Assembly (NCBI RefSeq): GCF_012927645.1
Contig: NZ_JABBMT010000006.1
Location: 1-64,000 of the forward strand
Direction of reading: 5' to 3'
Origin: Pseudoalteromonas arctica
Lineage (GTDB): Bacteria; Pseudomonadota; Gammaproteobacteria; Enterobacterales; Alteromonadaceae
Length of the DNA: 64,000 nucleotides
Shown: in pieces, positions 28,359 through 38,554 of the stretch
How the letters are laid out: every line of letters begins with the position of its first letter
Position numbering within the stretch: position 1 is the stretch's first letter
Notes under the pieces: generated by a model
The model's database searches: none
Seen by the model: the letters and a program-made list of their open reading frames with translations, nothing else
What the model was told of the DNA's origin: nothing
Made by a program: the position numbers and the translations under genes

Positions 28359-31184
28359 ATGGAAAACATTGAAGTCCGAGGCGCCCGCACGCACAATTTA
28401 AAAGACATCAGCCTAACCATTCCCCGTGATAAATTAATTGTTATCACCGGTCTATCTGGTTCGGGTAAATCGTCTTTAGCATTTGATACCTTATATGCAG
28501 AAGGGCAGCGTCGGTATGTAGAATCTTTATCGGCTTATGCCAGGCAATTTTTATCTTTAATGGAAAAACCAGATGTTGATCATATTGAAGGGTTGTCGCC
28601 GGCAATTTCAATTGAACAAAAATCAACGTCACATAATCCCCGCTCCACCGTTGGCACCATTACCGAAATATATGATTACCTACGCTTAATGTTTGCCCGT
28701 GTTGGCGAACCGCGTTGCCCTACTCACGATTTGCCACTCGCGGCACAAACTGTTAGCCAAATGGTCGACACCGTGCTGGCGTTCCCTGAGGGCAGCAAGC
28801 TGATGTTGCTAGCCCCTGTAGTGAAAGAGCGCAAAGGTGAGCACGTTAAGTTATTAGAGCAACTAGCCAGCCAAGGTTATATTCGCGCCCGTATTGATGG
28901 CGAGGTGTGTGACCTTTCAGATCCACCGACTTTAGAACTACATAAAAAACACACTATTGAAGTCGTGGTCGATCGTTTTAAAGTGAAAGATGGCTTACAA
29001 CAACGCTTAGCCGAATCGTTTGAAACCGCGTTAGAGCTGTCAGCCGGTGTCGCAACAATTGCATCGATGGATGACGCAAACACCGATGAGTTACTGCTCT
29101 CAGCTAACTTTGCTTGCCCAACATGTGGCTACGCCATGACCGAGCTTGAACCTCGGTTATTCTCATTTAATAACCCGGCAGGCGCATGCCAAAGTTGTGA
29201 TGGTTTAGGCGTTCGTCAATATTTTGACCCCAATAGAGTGATTCAAAATCCAGAGCTTAGTTTATCTGGCGGTGCCATAAAAGGCTGGGATAAACGCAGC
29301 TTTTACTATTTTCAAATGCTGCAAGCCGTTGCTGAACACTATAAATTTGATTTAGAAGTACCGTTTCAAGATCTTAGTAAAAGCGCTAAAAAGATAATTC
29401 TTGAAGGCTCTGGCGATACAAAAATTGCGTTTAATTACCGTAATGATCGTGGTGATTTAATTACCCGTAATCACGAGTTTGAAGGCGTACTCAATAATAT
29501 GAACCGCCGCTACCGTGAAACAGAGTCTAATTCTGTGCGCGAAGAGCTGGCGAAATATCAAACCAGCCAAGCTTGCCCAAGTTGTAAAGGGTCACGCCTA
29601 CGCCAAGAAGCACGCAGTGTATTTATCGGACAAACTAACTTACCCGCGATCACCAGTATGAGTATTGGTGAAGCGATGAGCTTTTTTGAGCAACTAAGCT
29701 TAACTGGCCAAAAAGGCCAGATAGCTGAGAAAATCTTAAAAGAAATTCGCGACCGTTTATCGTTTTTGATCAACGTCGGCCTAAATTATCTCTCTTTAGA
29801 GCGCAGTGCCGATACTTTATCTGGCGGTGAGGCGCAACGTATTCGCTTAGCCAGCCAAATTGGTGCAGGCTTAGTAGGCGTAATGTATGTACTTGATGAA
29901 CCATCGATTGGTTTGCATCAACGCGATAACGACCGTTTACTGCAAACGCTGATCCATCTACGCGATTTAGGTAATACCGTGATTGTGGTAGAACACGATG
30001 AAGATGCCATTCGTGCCGCCGATCATATTATTGATATTGGTCCTGGAGCTGGCGTACATGGCGGCTATATCATCGCCCAAGGTACTCGTGATGATATTTT
30101 AGCTAGCGAAGAGTCAGTAACAGGGCAATTTTTATCTGGCCGACGCAAAATAGAAGTTCCCAAAGAGCGCCATAAAATCAACGACAAGTGGTTAGATCTA
30201 TTTGGTGCTAGCGGTAATAACTTAAAGAATGTCGATTTAAAAATACCTTTTGGTTTAATGACCTGTATTACGGGAGTATCAGGCTCTGGTAAGTCAACGC
30301 TTATCAACGACACTTTATTTAAACTTGCTCATACCGAATTAAATGGAGCGACCACTGCCGAAGCTGCACCGTACAAATCAATTAGTGGCCTTGAGCATTT
30401 TGACAAAGTTATCGATATTGACCAAAGCCCGATTGGCCGCACCCCACGCTCAAACCCAGCCACATATACCGGTATTTTTACTGGCATTCGTGAGTTGTTT
30501 GTCGGCACGCAAGAATCTCGCTCTCGTGGTTATAAAGTGGGTCGCTTTAGCTTTAACGTTAAAGGTGGCCGCTGTGAAGCCTGCCAAGGTGATGGCGTAA
30601 TTAAAGTAGAAATGCACTTTTTACCGGATGTATACGTACCATGTGATGTCTGTAAAGGGCAACGCTATAACCGTGAAACGTTAGAAGTACAGTATAAAGG
30701 CAAAAATATCCATCAAGTATTAGAAATGACGGTGGAAGATGCACACGACTATTTTGATAAAATACCTGCCATTGCGCGTAAACTAAAAACCTTAATGGAT
30801 GTGGGCTTATCTTATATTCGCTTAGGCCAAGCCGCCACCACACTCTCAGGTGGTGAAGCGCAACGGGTTAAACTCGCCCGCGAGCTATCTAAACGTGACA
30901 CAGGTAAAACCTTATACATTTTAGATGAACCAACCACAGGATTGCACTTTGCTGATATAGAACAACTGTTAGTTGTATTACATCGCTTGCGCGATCACGG
31001 CAATACTATCGTAGTAATTGAACATAACTTAGATGTAATCAAAACGGCTGACTGGATTGTTGATTTAGGCCCTGAAGGTGGTGCTGGCGGCGGAGAAATA
31101 CTGATTGCTGGAACCCCTGAGCAAGTAGCCGAATGTGAGCGTTCACATACCGGCCACTATTTGAAACCCCTATTATCAAAATAG
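28359..31184 (+). CDS. uvrA: Excinuclease ABC subunit A
   Basis: UvrA is the damage-recognition ATPase of nucleotide excision repair. Both ABC cassettes are intact: Walker [10 protein letters not shown] near residue 32 and GVSGSGKST near 640, each with an LSGGEAQR signature. Zinc-finger cysteines lie in the CPTCGYA...CQSC and CEACQGDG...CDVCKG segments. I choose the ATG at 28359 ([15 protein letters not shown]), giving 941 residues against 940 in E. coli, rather than the upstream ATG at 28338. I saw no clear LexA box in the interval shared with the divergent transporter gene. Confidence 0.96.
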   Translation: MENIEVRGARTHNLKDISLTIPRDKLIVITGLSGSGKSSLAFDTLYAEGQRRYVESLSAYARQFLSLMEKPDVDHIEGLSPAISIEQKSTSHNPRSTVGTITEIYDYLRLMFARVGEPRCPTHDLPLAAQTVSQMVDTVLAFPEGSKLMLLAPVVKERKGEHVKLLEQLASQGYIRARIDGEVCDLSDPPTLELHKKHTIEVVVDRFKVKDGLQQRLAESFETALELSAGVATIASMDDANTDELLLSANFACPTCGYAMTELEPRLFSFNNPAGACQSCDGLGVRQYFDPNRVIQNPELSLSGGAIKGWDKRSFYYFQMLQAVAEHYKFDLEVPFQDLSKSAKKIILEGSGDTKIAFNYRNDRGDLITRNHEFEGVLNNMNRRYRETESNSVREELAKYQTSQACPSCKGSRLRQEARSVFIGQTNLPAITSMSIGEAMSFFEQLSLTGQKGQIAEKILKEIRDRLSFLINVGLNYLSLERSADTLSGGEAQRIRLASQIGAGLVGVMYVLDEPSIGLHQRDNDRLLQTLIHLRDLGNTVIVVEHDEDAIRAADHIIDIGPGAGVHGGYIIAQGTRDDILASEESVTGQFLSGRRKIEVPKERHKINDKWLDLFGASGNNLKNVDLKIPFGLMTCITGVSGSGKSTLINDTLFKLAHTELNGATTAEAAPYKSISGLEHFDKVIDIDQSPIGRTPRSNPATYTGIFTGIRELFVGTQESRSRGYKVGRFSFNVKGGRCEACQGDGVIKVEMHFLPDVYVPCDVCKGQRYNRETLEVQYKGKNIHQVLEMTVEDAHDYFDKIPAIARKLKTLMDVGLSYIRLGQAATTLSGGEAQRVKLARELSKRDTGKTLYILDEPTTGLHFADIEQLLVVLHRLRDHGNTIVVIEHNLDVIKTADWIVDLGPEGGAGGGEILIAGTPEQVAECERSHTGHYLKPLLSK

Positions 31185-31197
31185 GGTTTTCTCTTTT
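31168..31197 (+). terminator. Terminator overlapping the uvrA stop codon
   Basis: Stem CCCTATT (31168-31174) / AATAGGG (31180-31186), five-base loop, then TTTTCTCTTTT. The TAG stop of uvrA (31182-31184) lies in the right arm. Confidence 0.75.
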
Positions 31198-31335
31198 ATG
31201 TACTCAGGTTGCCCGGTGTTAAGATATATAAAAATTGCCAAATGGCGTGCAAACAAACAGCTGAGGCAACAACAGCAAAATTTGCAGTCTCATAAACCGC
31301 GCTTTGATGAGCAAGGTAAAGCTATTTGGTTCTGA
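31198..31335 (+). CDS. Possible small basic protein (45 residues), unrecognised
   Basis: An ATG directly after the uvrA terminator opens a 45-codon frame. It encodes a basic, glutamine-rich helix (AKWRANKQLRQQQQN) and ends FDEQGKAIWF. The composition looks coding, but no ribosome binding site precedes the ATG, so initiation might instead be at an internal GTG (31216). There is no recognisable family. It could equally be chance. It lies between uvrA and convergent trpS. Confidence 0.35.
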   Translation: MYSGCPVLRYIKIAKWRANKQLRQQQQNLQSHKPRFDEQGKAIWF

Positions 31336-31399
31336 TCGCATAAAATTTATTACCCAAAGTTACTCACCTTTATTAACAGCACTTTTTATTCTAATGAAG

Positions 31400-32404
31400 T
31401 TAACTGCGTGGGATAAATCCAATCGCGTTGTAAACAGACTTTAAGGTTACTTCTGCGCGAGCACTGGCTTTTTCAGCACCGGTTTTCATGATGTTGTTGA
31501 GCAACGCTTGATCTTCACGGATCTCTTTAAAACGCGCTTGGATTGGCTCGATCATACTCACGACTGCGTCAGCTGTGTCTTTTTTCAGATGGCCATACAT
31601 TTTGTCTTCGTACTCTGGCACTAACTCTTCAATCGAACGTTTAGTTGCAACAGACATAAGTGTTAGTAAGTTTGATACGCCTGGTTTTTCAGTGCGATCA
31701 AAATAAATACGCGCTTGCTCGTCTGAATCAGTTACTGCTTTTTTAAGCTTTTTCTCGATCTTTTTTGGTTCGTCTAACATCATGATAAAACCATTTGGGT
31801 TTTCATCTGATTTAGACATTTTTTTCAGTGGATCTTGCAGGCTCATTACTCGCGCACCAAACTCTGGAATGTAAGGTTCTGGGATCGTGAAAACTTCACC
31901 ATATAAGTTATTAAAACGCGTTGCGATATCGCGTGTTAGTTCAAGGTGCTGCTTTTGATCATCACCTACTGGTACTTGCGCCGCTTGATAAAGTAAAATA
32001 TCTGCGGCTTGTAATACCGGATAAGCAAACAAGCCAACGTTTACATTGCTGGTGTTCTTTGCTGACTTATCTTTAAACTGGGTCATGCGGTTAAGCTCGC
32101 CCATTTGCGCATAACAGTTTAATACCCAACCTAGCTGTGCATGTTCAGGCACTTGCGACTGCACAAATAAAGCAGCTTTATCTGGATCAATACCACATGC
32201 AACATATAAAGCGATGCCATCTAATACACGCGCTTTTAAAAGTTCTGGGTCTTGGCGTAACGTAATCGCGTGCAAATCAGCTAACATAAAGTGGCTATCA
32301 TACTCTTCCTGTAGCTTTACCCACTGGTTAATAGCGCCAACATAGTTGCCTATTGTCATTCCACCGGTTGGCTGCATGCCACTTAACACTACTGGTTTAC
32401 TCAT
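31400..32404 (-). CDS. trpS: Tryptophanyl-tRNA synthetase
   Basis: 334 residues (E. coli 334), a class I synthetase. The HIGH-equivalent is TIGNYVGA (about 17-24) and the KMSKS loop is KKMSKSDEN (about 194). It charges tRNA-Trp. It is the last gene of the rpe-gph-trpS group, 48 bp from gph, as in many gammaproteobacteria. Confidence 0.96.
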   Translation of the reverse strand: MSKPVVLSGMQPTGGMTIGNYVGAINQWVKLQEEYDSHFMLADLHAITLRQDPELLKARVLDGIALYVACGIDPDKAALFVQSQVPEHAQLGWVLNCYAQMGELNRMTQFKDKSAKNTSNVNVGLFAYPVLQAADILLYQAAQVPVGDDQKQHLELTRDIATRFNNLYGEVFTIPEPYIPEFGARVMSLQDPLKKMSKSDENPNGFIMMLDEPKKIEKKLKKAVTDSDEQARIYFDRTEKPGVSNLLTLMSVATKRSIEELVPEYEDKMYGHLKKDTADAVVSMIEPIQARFKEIREDQALLNNIMKTGAEKASARAEVTLKSVYNAIGFIPRS

Positions 32405-32452
32405 GATTTTCCTTTATATTATTAAAATAAAAATACTAAAATTAAAAGCCGC

Positions 32453-33118
32453 TTAACGCTGGGTAAGAACAGGTATTATATCTAAGAAATTCTCACAGAG
32501 GTACTGTGGATTCAAATCAGCAAGATTTTCACCTTGGTTATAACCATAATTAACGGCAAGTACGTCTATATGTGCCGCTTGCGCCGCTAAGATATCACTT
32601 TTTGAGTCACCAATCATAATTGCTTGGCTCACTGGTACATTTAATTGCTGACAAGCAAATAATAAAGGTTCTGGTGAAGGCTTTTTAGCCATGTCATCAC
32701 CACACACAATCACCTCAAAATGACTGCTTAAAGCAAGCTTATCAAGTAGCTTTTCAGTAAAACAGCGGGCTTTGTTAGTGATCAACGCTTTTGGTATGCC
32801 ACGTAAAGCCGCAAGGCCGGTTTCTACGTGTTGATAAAGCACACTGTATTCACCTACTTGTTGCTCATAATGACCATAAAAAATCGCAAGTGCCTTCTCA
32901 GCTAATGCTGGTTCTAAGTGCTCACTAACTTGCATGTCGCCACTGAGACCTCGCTTAACCAGCATTTCAATGCCGTTACCAACCCAGCTTTGTACCAACC
33001 CTTGAGTTACAATTGGAAAAGCTAAATCAGATAACGTCAGATTCATCGCTATGTATAAATCATAAACGCTATCAACTAAAGTACCGTCAAGATCAAATAA
33101 GGCGGCTTCATACTTCAT
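32453..33118 (-). CDS. gph: Phosphoglycolate phosphatase (HAD family)
   Basis: 221 residues. HAD motif I is FDLDGTLVDS (8-17), motif II ALITNKA, and motif III/IV runs from KKPSPEPL to MIGDSKSDI. Gph removes 2-phosphoglycolate formed in DNA repair. Assignment among HAD phosphatases is supported by the rpe-gph-trpS context. The start overlaps the rpe stop by one base. Confidence 0.92.
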   Translation of the reverse strand: MKYEAALFDLDGTLVDSVYDLYIAMNLTLSDLAFPIVTQGLVQSWVGNGIEMLVKRGLSGDMQVSEHLEPALAEKALAIFYGHYEQQVGEYSVLYQHVETGLAALRGIPKALITNKARCFTEKLLDKLALSSHFEVIVCGDDMAKKPSPEPLLFACQQLNVPVSQAIMIGDSKSDILAAQAAHIDVLAVNYGYNQGENLADLNPQYLCENFLDIIPVLTQR

Positions 33119-33807
33119 TATTTTACACCCTCTAGCTGGGTACGCATTTGCTCGATTACTTGTTGATAGTCTGGCTGATTAAAAATTGCAGAGCCAGCAA
33201 CAAACATGTCAGCACCGGCTTGAGCCACCGCCGCAATATTATCGACTTTAATACCACCATCTACTTCTAAACGAATAGCACGACCTGAATCATCAATTAT
33301 TTTCCGTGCTTGGCGTAGTTTTTCCAAAGTATGAGAAATAAAACTTTGACCGCCAAAACCTGGATTAACCGACATTAATAAAATCACATCAAGCTTATCA
33401 ATCACATGCTCTAAATAACTTAAACTGGTTGCTGGATTAAATACTAACCCAGCTTGGCAACCATGATCTTTGATCAGCTGCAAAGTGCGATCAATATGCT
33501 CACTCGCTTCAGGATGAAAGGTAATAATTGAAGCGCCAGCATCAACAAATTGCGGTATTAAACTATCGACCGGTTTAACCATTAAATGCACATCAATAGG
33601 CGCAGTAATGCCATAATCACGTAGTGCCTTACACACCATAGGCCCAATTGTTAAGTTTGGCACATAGTGATTATCCATCACATCAAAATGGACTACATCT
33701 GCACCAGAAGCTAAAACACGCTCAACATCTTCGCCCAAGCGGGCAAAATCAGCAGATAAAATAGATGGGGCAATAAGGTACTTTTGTAGTGTTTCTAACA
33801 TAAACAA
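33118..33807 (-). CDS. rpe: Ribulose-phosphate 3-epimerase
   Basis: 229 residues, a TIM barrel with signature segments [29 protein letters not shown] and DVHLMVKP, then the phosphate-binding EVDGGI segment. It interconverts ribulose-5-phosphate and xylulose-5-phosphate in the pentose phosphate pathway. The start may be the ATG at 33807 or the one at 33801. It heads the rpe-gph-trpS group. Confidence 0.96.
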   Translation of the reverse strand: MFMLETLQKYLIAPSILSADFARLGEDVERVLASGADVVHFDVMDNHYVPNLTIGPMVCKALRDYGITAPIDVHLMVKPVDSLIPQFVDAGASIITFHPEASEHIDRTLQLIKDHGCQAGLVFNPATSLSYLEHVIDKLDVILLMSVNPGFGGQSFISHTLEKLRQARKIIDDSGRAIRLEVDGGIKVDNIAAVAQAGADMFVAGSAIFNQPDYQQVIEQMRTQLEGVK

Positions 33808-33846
33808 TCCTTAGTGATATTAAAAATGCGCAAAATAGCAGGGCCG

Positions 33847-33903
33847 TTAATTGGCATAATGTAACCTAAATCAAGCTATTCCCCAAGAACCCCTGCCAAT
33901 TAA
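33847..33903. repeat. Perfect 10-bp inverted repeat upstream of rpe
   Basis: TTAATTGGCA (33847-33856) and TGCCAATTAA (33894-33903) are perfect inverse copies 37 bases apart. They lie 40-96 bp upstream of the rpe start, in the interval shared with a divergent small gene. There is no T tract, so it is not a simple terminator. It could be a leader RNA stem or a pair of operator half-sites. Confidence 0.4.
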
Positions 33904-34085
33904 AGCTTTAACTCTATTTGAAGTTTTGCAACAGTTATATTTCAAGCCGCCAAATATAAACATTATTTTTACCTTAACCTTTTAATTTTATTAATTTTTT
34001 GTGTTTATTAATAGGGAATTAAGTTTGTTATTTGAGCATTTTTTATGTATGCTCTAGTGAGTTACACTATTATGGACTTAGTAAA

Positions 34086-34379
34086 ATGCGTGCTTTTAAA
34101 ATCGGGATCTTAACTGCGGCTGCTATAACTATCGGTACACTAAGCTATTTTTCGAAAAGTGATGGTACACTTATTGCAGCTAACGATTACGAATGTAGCT
34201 CAGGTCATTTAACAATTAATAATGCAGCACAATGCATGAAGGTCGAACAAGAATCAAGTTGGATGTCATGGCTCACTGGCGATAGCCGCAGTGCACAATT
34301 TCATTATTTAGATTTACTTGAATTATTAACCAGCTCAGACGAACCACAAAAATCGCGCTCACTTAGCCCTAGGTTCTAA
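34086..34379 (+). CDS. Small membrane-anchored or exported protein, unrecognised
   Basis: 97 residues from the ATG at 34086 (an in-frame ATG at 34032 has an implausible N terminus). Residues about 6-24 form a hydrophobic helix (GILTAAAITIGTLSYF) that could be a signal peptide or anchor. The remainder is short and polar with two cysteines (YECSSGH and AAQCMK), possibly a periplasmic disulfide. No family recognised. It lies four bases upstream of the DUF2970 gene and is probably co-expressed. Confidence 0.65.
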   Translation: MRAFKIGILTAAAITIGTLSYFSKSDGTLIAANDYECSSGHLTINNAAQCMKVEQESSWMSWLTGDSRSAQFHYLDLLELLTSSDEPQKSRSLSPRF

Positions 34380-34383
34380 TCCA

Positions 34384-34569
34384 ATGCAGCAACTGATCAG
34401 CGCTCTACAAAGTGTTATTGCGGCATTTTTTGGCGTGCAGTCTGAAAATAAACGTCACGCCGATTTCAAGCAACACTCCCCACTGAGTATTATCATCATT
34501 GCAATTATGCTATTTATTATTTTTGTTGCCGCTATTTATGGCGTGGTGACTTGGGTGCTAAATACATAG
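34384..34569 (+). CDS. DUF2970-family small inner-membrane protein
   Basis: 61 residues: an amphipathic N-terminal stretch (LQSVIAAFFGVQSENKRHADF) and one C-terminal membrane helix (about 35-58). The LxSVxAAFFGVQS segment followed by a helix is the pattern of DUF2970 proteins, which have no assigned function. It overlaps the 3' end of convergent dam by 38 bases. Confidence 0.75.
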   Translation: MQQLISALQSVIAAFFGVQSENKRHADFKQHSPLSIIIIAIMLFIIFVAAIYGVVTWVLNT

Positions 34570-35383
34570 CCATTAGTTCGTTCACTTTATTACGTGATCC
34601 CCCTTTTGGGCTAATCGTCCGCTTAACTTGAATTTCAGCTAACGTTGCTTGGCTATATATTTTCCGCGTCCAGACCGTGTCGTGGTTTGAGATCAATACC
34701 GGTGTTTTGTTTTCAAATGCCGCCTGCTCAGCTAAATTAGCTAGATTCGCCTGATCATCCAAATTAAAGCCCCCCTTAGCATAAGAGGTAAACGATGCCG
34801 TTTTACTCAAAGGTACATAGGGTGGATCGCAATAGATCACGGCGTTATCGGGTACTAATTTAAATACATCGTCATAACCTAAACAAGTAAATGTGGCTAG
34901 TTGTGCTTTTTCGGCAAAAAAGTACATTTCTTTTTCAGGAAAATACGGACGTTTGTACTTACCAAACGGCACATTAAAAATTCCTTTCAGATTATAGCGG
35001 CATAAACCGTTGTAGCCATGGCGATTCATATATAAAAATAAAATCGCTCGCTCGTAGATGTCATTACTTTGATTAAACTGTACGCGATAATCATAATATG
35101 CGTCAGGCTGGTTGTTTAAATCAACAAACAGTTTTTTTGCATCGCAGATGAATTCATCTGGAGAGTTTTTTAATTCGTTATACAAGTTAATGAGATCAGC
35201 ATTAATATCATTAAGAATATAATCTTTAAAATCTGTGTTTAAAAATACCGAGCCAGCGCCAACAAACGGTTCAACTAAGGTATCTGCGTGTTTACTCGCT
35301 TCATTTAAGCGCGCGCTAATATCTTCAACTAAGCTGTATTTTCCGCCAGCCCATTTAAGGAAGGCTCTGGTCTTTTTCTGCAT
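34532..35383 (-). CDS. dam: DNA adenine methyltransferase (GATC)
   Basis: 283 residues (E. coli 278). It has the N-terminal KWAGGK segment, SAM-binding FVGAGS (about 41-46), and the catalytic CDPPYVP motif (DPPY) of alpha-class N6-adenine methyltransferases. It marks GATC sites for mismatch repair and replication control. Its place after damX, with aroKB upstream, is the canonical context and distinguishes it from phage methylases. The 3' end overlaps the convergent DUF2970 gene. Confidence 0.95.
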   Translation of the reverse strand: MQKKTRAFLKWAGGKYSLVEDISARLNEASKHADTLVEPFVGAGSVFLNTDFKDYILNDINADLINLYNELKNSPDEFICDAKKLFVDLNNQPDAYYDYRVQFNQSNDIYERAILFLYMNRHGYNGLCRYNLKGIFNVPFGKYKRPYFPEKEMYFFAEKAQLATFTCLGYDDVFKLVPDNAVIYCDPPYVPLSKTASFTSYAKGGFNLDDQANLANLAEQAAFENKTPVLISNHDTVWTRKIYSQATLAEIQVKRTISPKGGSRNKVNELMAMYLAPKSPRHK

Positions 35384-35436
35384 CGGCTCTTTACTTCAAA
35401 CTGGTGTGCCGCGATTTTACACTAATCAAAGTAAGT

Positions 35437-36756
35437 TTACTGATCTAGTAACGCGATTTCTTGTTTTATTTTACTAATTTTTTTATAAAACGGCTGATTC
35501 TTACGCACTGCTTTAGGTAGGCTTGCGAGCACTTCGCGAGCAGCATTTAAGTTATCATAGCTACCATAGGTTACCAGCCACCACATTTTACCATTACGTC
35601 GCGTCTGATAGACCTTAACTAGTGGTTGCAACCCTTGTTCAAGCACATACTGTTCAGCAATTGTTTGTTGAGTTACCGCGAGTAACTGGATCACGATCTT
35701 GCTGTCTGGCTGTTGCAGATACCAACGATTATCAACAACTTCCGCTTCGCTACTCACTGCGGGCTCAATAACAGCATCAGCTAAACTCGTTGTGACATCC
35801 ACCGGCTCTGCGGCTTGCATCAAGCTATCTAATATTGCTGCGACATTATTTTCCTGAGTAGGAGTATCAATAAGCGACTGAACTTGCTCTGCTTGAGCTT
35901 GTTGATCAGTTAATCGGGCTTCTACTTCTGAGGAGTCGGTTATCACTGCAGCGGCTACAGGTTGCTTTAAAGTATCGACTGCGATTGCCGTCGCAACCGC
36001 GGTTTCTGGTTGTGGCTGATAAAAATCATGCCACCAACGGGTCATATCAGATTGATATAAAAAGCCAATGATGAGTAACATAATAATCACTAGCAGCGTT
36101 ATTAAATGTACTCGCCAAGACATTTTATCAGGGACTACAACCTTAGCTGTATGCTGTGTTGGCTGCCACGCTAACAATAAACTCGGATTACCGTGTGCTT
36201 CACGTAGAAAGGTTTGAAATACCGGGTCTTCATCGTAAGGTAAATCATTAAAATAGCACTTCATCAGCTGTTTACTTTCTGCCATTGAAAGTGCTTCGAG
36301 ATGAATTTCAACAGCGCTTTTAAATTGCCTCACTGATTGCGATGCCAGTAAGATATATAATGTAGTAGGACTATGTTTGGCAAGCGTTGTTAGCTCTTCG
36401 ACCATTTCTTCAGATAAATGCCGCCCACCATCTAACACCCACAAACATGGGCCACAATTTTGCTGTTTGGCAAGCTGGTAAAAATTTTCTGACAGGCTTA
36501 GGTTTTGATCAATTAACGGTGAGTGGAAGCTTTGCTCCAATAGCTCACCCATTAATTGCATATCACTCATCCGTGCACTAAGCTGCACAAACGACTTATT
36601 AAAATCACTGTATTTATCGGTAATAAAGGTTTCGAGAAGATAACTTTTACCAAGTCCAGAAGAACCCAGTAAGACAATTAAATTTTGCCCATATTCAAAC
36701 TGTAGGGCAATCCGATCAACCAAAGCCGCACGGCTAGGTAAGATTTGCGATTGCAT
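35437..36756 (-). CDS. damX: DamX-like AAA/SPOR-domain cell-division protein
   Basis: 439 residues. An N-terminal ATPase module has Walker A GSSGLGKS (about 31-38) and a Walker B-like CLWVLDGG. One membrane segment lies at about 217-237. A Pro/Ala/Glu/Val-rich linker follows, then a C-terminal SPOR domain (about 350-425, IQLLAVTQQTIAEQYV...WWLVTYGSYDNLNAA). SPOR domains bind denuded septal peptidoglycan. The start overlaps the aroB stop. E. coli DamX is similar in length, and the context is conserved. Confidence 0.88.
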   Translation of the reverse strand: MQSQILPSRAALVDRIALQFEYGQNLIVLLGSSGLGKSYLLETFITDKYSDFNKSFVQLSARMSDMQLMGELLEQSFHSPLIDQNLSLSENFYQLAKQQNCGPCLWVLDGGRHLSEEMVEELTTLAKHSPTTLYILLASQSVRQFKSAVEIHLEALSMAESKQLMKCYFNDLPYDEDPVFQTFLREAHGNPSLLLAWQPTQHTAKVVVPDKMSWRVHLITLLVIIMLLIIGFLYQSDMTRWWHDFYQPQPETAVATAIAVDTLKQPVAAAVITDSSEVEARLTDQQAQAEQVQSLIDTPTQENNVAAILDSLMQAAEPVDVTTSLADAVIEPAVSSEAEVVDNRWYLQQPDSKIVIQLLAVTQQTIAEQYVLEQGLQPLVKVYQTRRNGKMWWLVTYGSYDNLNAAREVLASLPKAVRKNQPFYKKISKIKQEIALLDQ

Positions 36757-37826
36757 TAGCGCCCTATTAAGTCTCGAACCTGTTGATCAGAGACATCATC
36801 AACCAATGTGCATTGACCAAACTGAGTGGGGAGTATAAAGCGGATCGTACCTTTTTTATTCTTTTTGTCTTTACGCATGTGATGTAAGAAATGTTCACTG
36901 TTCATTACATCAGGGATATCACACGGCAAATTATATTGTGCGATTAAAGCAATAATTCTTGATACTTCATGGCTAGATAAATCACTTCGAGTATGTGCAA
37001 GTTTTGCTGCCAACACCATACCTGTTGCAACAGCTTCACCATGGAGCCATTGACCATAGCCCATTTGCGCTTCAATAGCGTGCGCAAAAGTATGACCTAA
37101 GTTAAGCAAAGCACGTAGACCCGCTTCCTTTTCATCCTGTGCCACTATTAATGCTTTAATTTCACAACAACGAAAAATTACATGCTGAATGGTTTCTTCA
37201 TCCAAAGCCTGCAATTGCGCGGTATTGTTTTCAAGAAAAGTAAATAATTCTGTATCGTAAATTAAGCCATATTTAATGACTTCAGCCATACCGGCTGCAA
37301 ATTCACGAGCAGGAAGGGTATGCAATGATTGCGTATCAATAAACACGGCTTGCGGCTGATAAAAGACCCCAATCATGTTTTTACCCAAAGGGTGGTTAAC
37401 CGCCGTTTTACCGCCAACTGATGAATCAACTTGCGATAATAAGGTAGTAGGTACTTGAATAAACGGTACTCCGCGTTGATAGCAGGCCGCAACAAAACCA
37501 GTCAGATCACCAACCACACCACCACCAAAGGCGATTAAGCAAGTATCTCTGCCGCAATTGTTTTCAAGTAAAAAAGCTGAAATTTTTTCAAACCATTCTA
37601 GTGATTTATATTGCTCACCGTCAGGAATAATAAAACTTAGCGGATTTAAATCAGCTAATAACGCCATTGCATCGCTTAGGTATAAAGGTGCAATGGTGTC
37701 ATTAGTGATAATGATAGGTCGACAATCACCAATATGATGATGTAGCCTGTCAGTCTGTTGAAGAGCAGATTGACCAATATAAATAGGATAACTTCGCTCG
37801 TCTAAATTAACTGTTAATTCAAGCAT
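36756..37826 (-). CDS. aroB: 3-dehydroquinate synthase
   Basis: 356 residues (E. coli 362). NAD-binding segments IIPDGEQYKS and FGGGVVGDLTGFVAA are present, together with zinc ligands in the GLRALLNLGHTFAHAIE and LHGEAVA regions. It catalyses the second step of the shikimate pathway. Twenty-five bases separate it from aroK. Confidence 0.97.
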   Translation of the reverse strand: MLELTVNLDERSYPIYIGQSALQQTDRLHHHIGDCRPIIITNDTIAPLYLSDAMALLADLNPLSFIIPDGEQYKSLEWFEKISAFLLENNCGRDTCLIAFGGGVVGDLTGFVAACYQRGVPFIQVPTTLLSQVDSSVGGKTAVNHPLGKNMIGVFYQPQAVFIDTQSLHTLPAREFAAGMAEVIKYGLIYDTELFTFLENNTAQLQALDEETIQHVIFRCCEIKALIVAQDEKEAGLRALLNLGHTFAHAIEAQMGYGQWLHGEAVATGMVLAAKLAHTRSDLSSHEVSRIIALIAQYNLPCDIPDVMNSEHFLHHMRKDKKNKKGTIRFILPTQFGQCTLVDDVSDQQVRDLIGR

Positions 37827-37851
37827 CGCTAGTATCCTTTCTTATTGGTAT

Positions 37852-38370
37852 TTAAAAATCTAATTTCTCGATGATTTGATTAGCGACAACTTTAGCGCTT
37901 TGCTCATCAGTGCGTACAACAAAATCAGCTACTTCTTTATACAACGGTTCGCGTTCTTCAGCTAAGCGCTCTAATACATCACGAGGTGCTTCTTCTGTTT
38001 GCAGTAATGGGCGACGCTTGTCGCGCTGCGTGCGTGCAACTTGCTTTTCGATAGGTGTCTCTAAGTATACAACAATACCACGAGCTGAAAGCTTGTTTCG
38101 TACTTCTTTACTCATCACTGAACCACCACCAGTCGCAAGTACAATACCTTGCATTTCTGTAAGATCGCCAATGACAGATTCTTCACGAAGTCGAAAGCCT
38201 TCTTCACCTTCAAGATCGAACACCCAGGCAATATCTGCACCGGTACGGCGTTCGATTTCTTGATCAGAATCGACGAATTCAAGGTGTAATTGATCTGCAA
38301 TGTGACGACCAATTGTGCTTTTGCCAGCCCCCATAGGACCAACTAGAAATATATTACGTTTTTCAGCCAT
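37852..38370 (-). CDS. aroK: Shikimate kinase I
   Basis: 172 residues (E. coli 173). Walker A is GPMGAGKST (11-19), shikimate-binding residues lie in FVDSDQEIE and FRLREE, and the glycine motif is ATGGGSV. It phosphorylates shikimate with ATP. It pairs with aroB. Confidence 0.97.
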   Translation of the reverse strand: MAEKRNIFLVGPMGAGKSTIGRHIADQLHLEFVDSDQEIERRTGADIAWVFDLEGEEGFRLREESVIGDLTEMQGIVLATGGGSVMSKEVRNKLSARGIVVYLETPIEKQVARTQRDKRRPLLQTEEAPRDVLERLAEEREPLYKEVADFVVRTDEQSAKVVANQIIEKLDF

Positions 38371-38409
38371 ATCTTTTAGTACAAACGAACTCTAAAATTT
38401 GAAATAAAA

Positions 38410-38446
38410 CCCCGCCTAACGACCTGGCCCCAAAATTAAGGAGGGG
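38410..38446 (-). terminator. Terminator-like hairpin between pilQ and aroK
   Basis: On the minus strand CCCCTCC (38446-38440) can pair with GGCGGGG (38416-38410), with one mismatch, followed by TTTTATTT. The loop is large and contains GGGG that could pair alternatively with the first arm. It lies 40 bp upstream of the aroK start. Since pilQ ends at 38555 on the same strand, it may end pilQ transcription or attenuate read-through into aroK. Confidence 0.5.
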
Positions 38447-38554
38447 ATTATCTCAGTAATTGATTGGATATTTCAAGTCAATTAGAACAAAAAGCCAATT
38501 AACGAGCAATTAAAGTTAATAATTACTCGTTGTGTAAGAATAAATCACTGTAAA

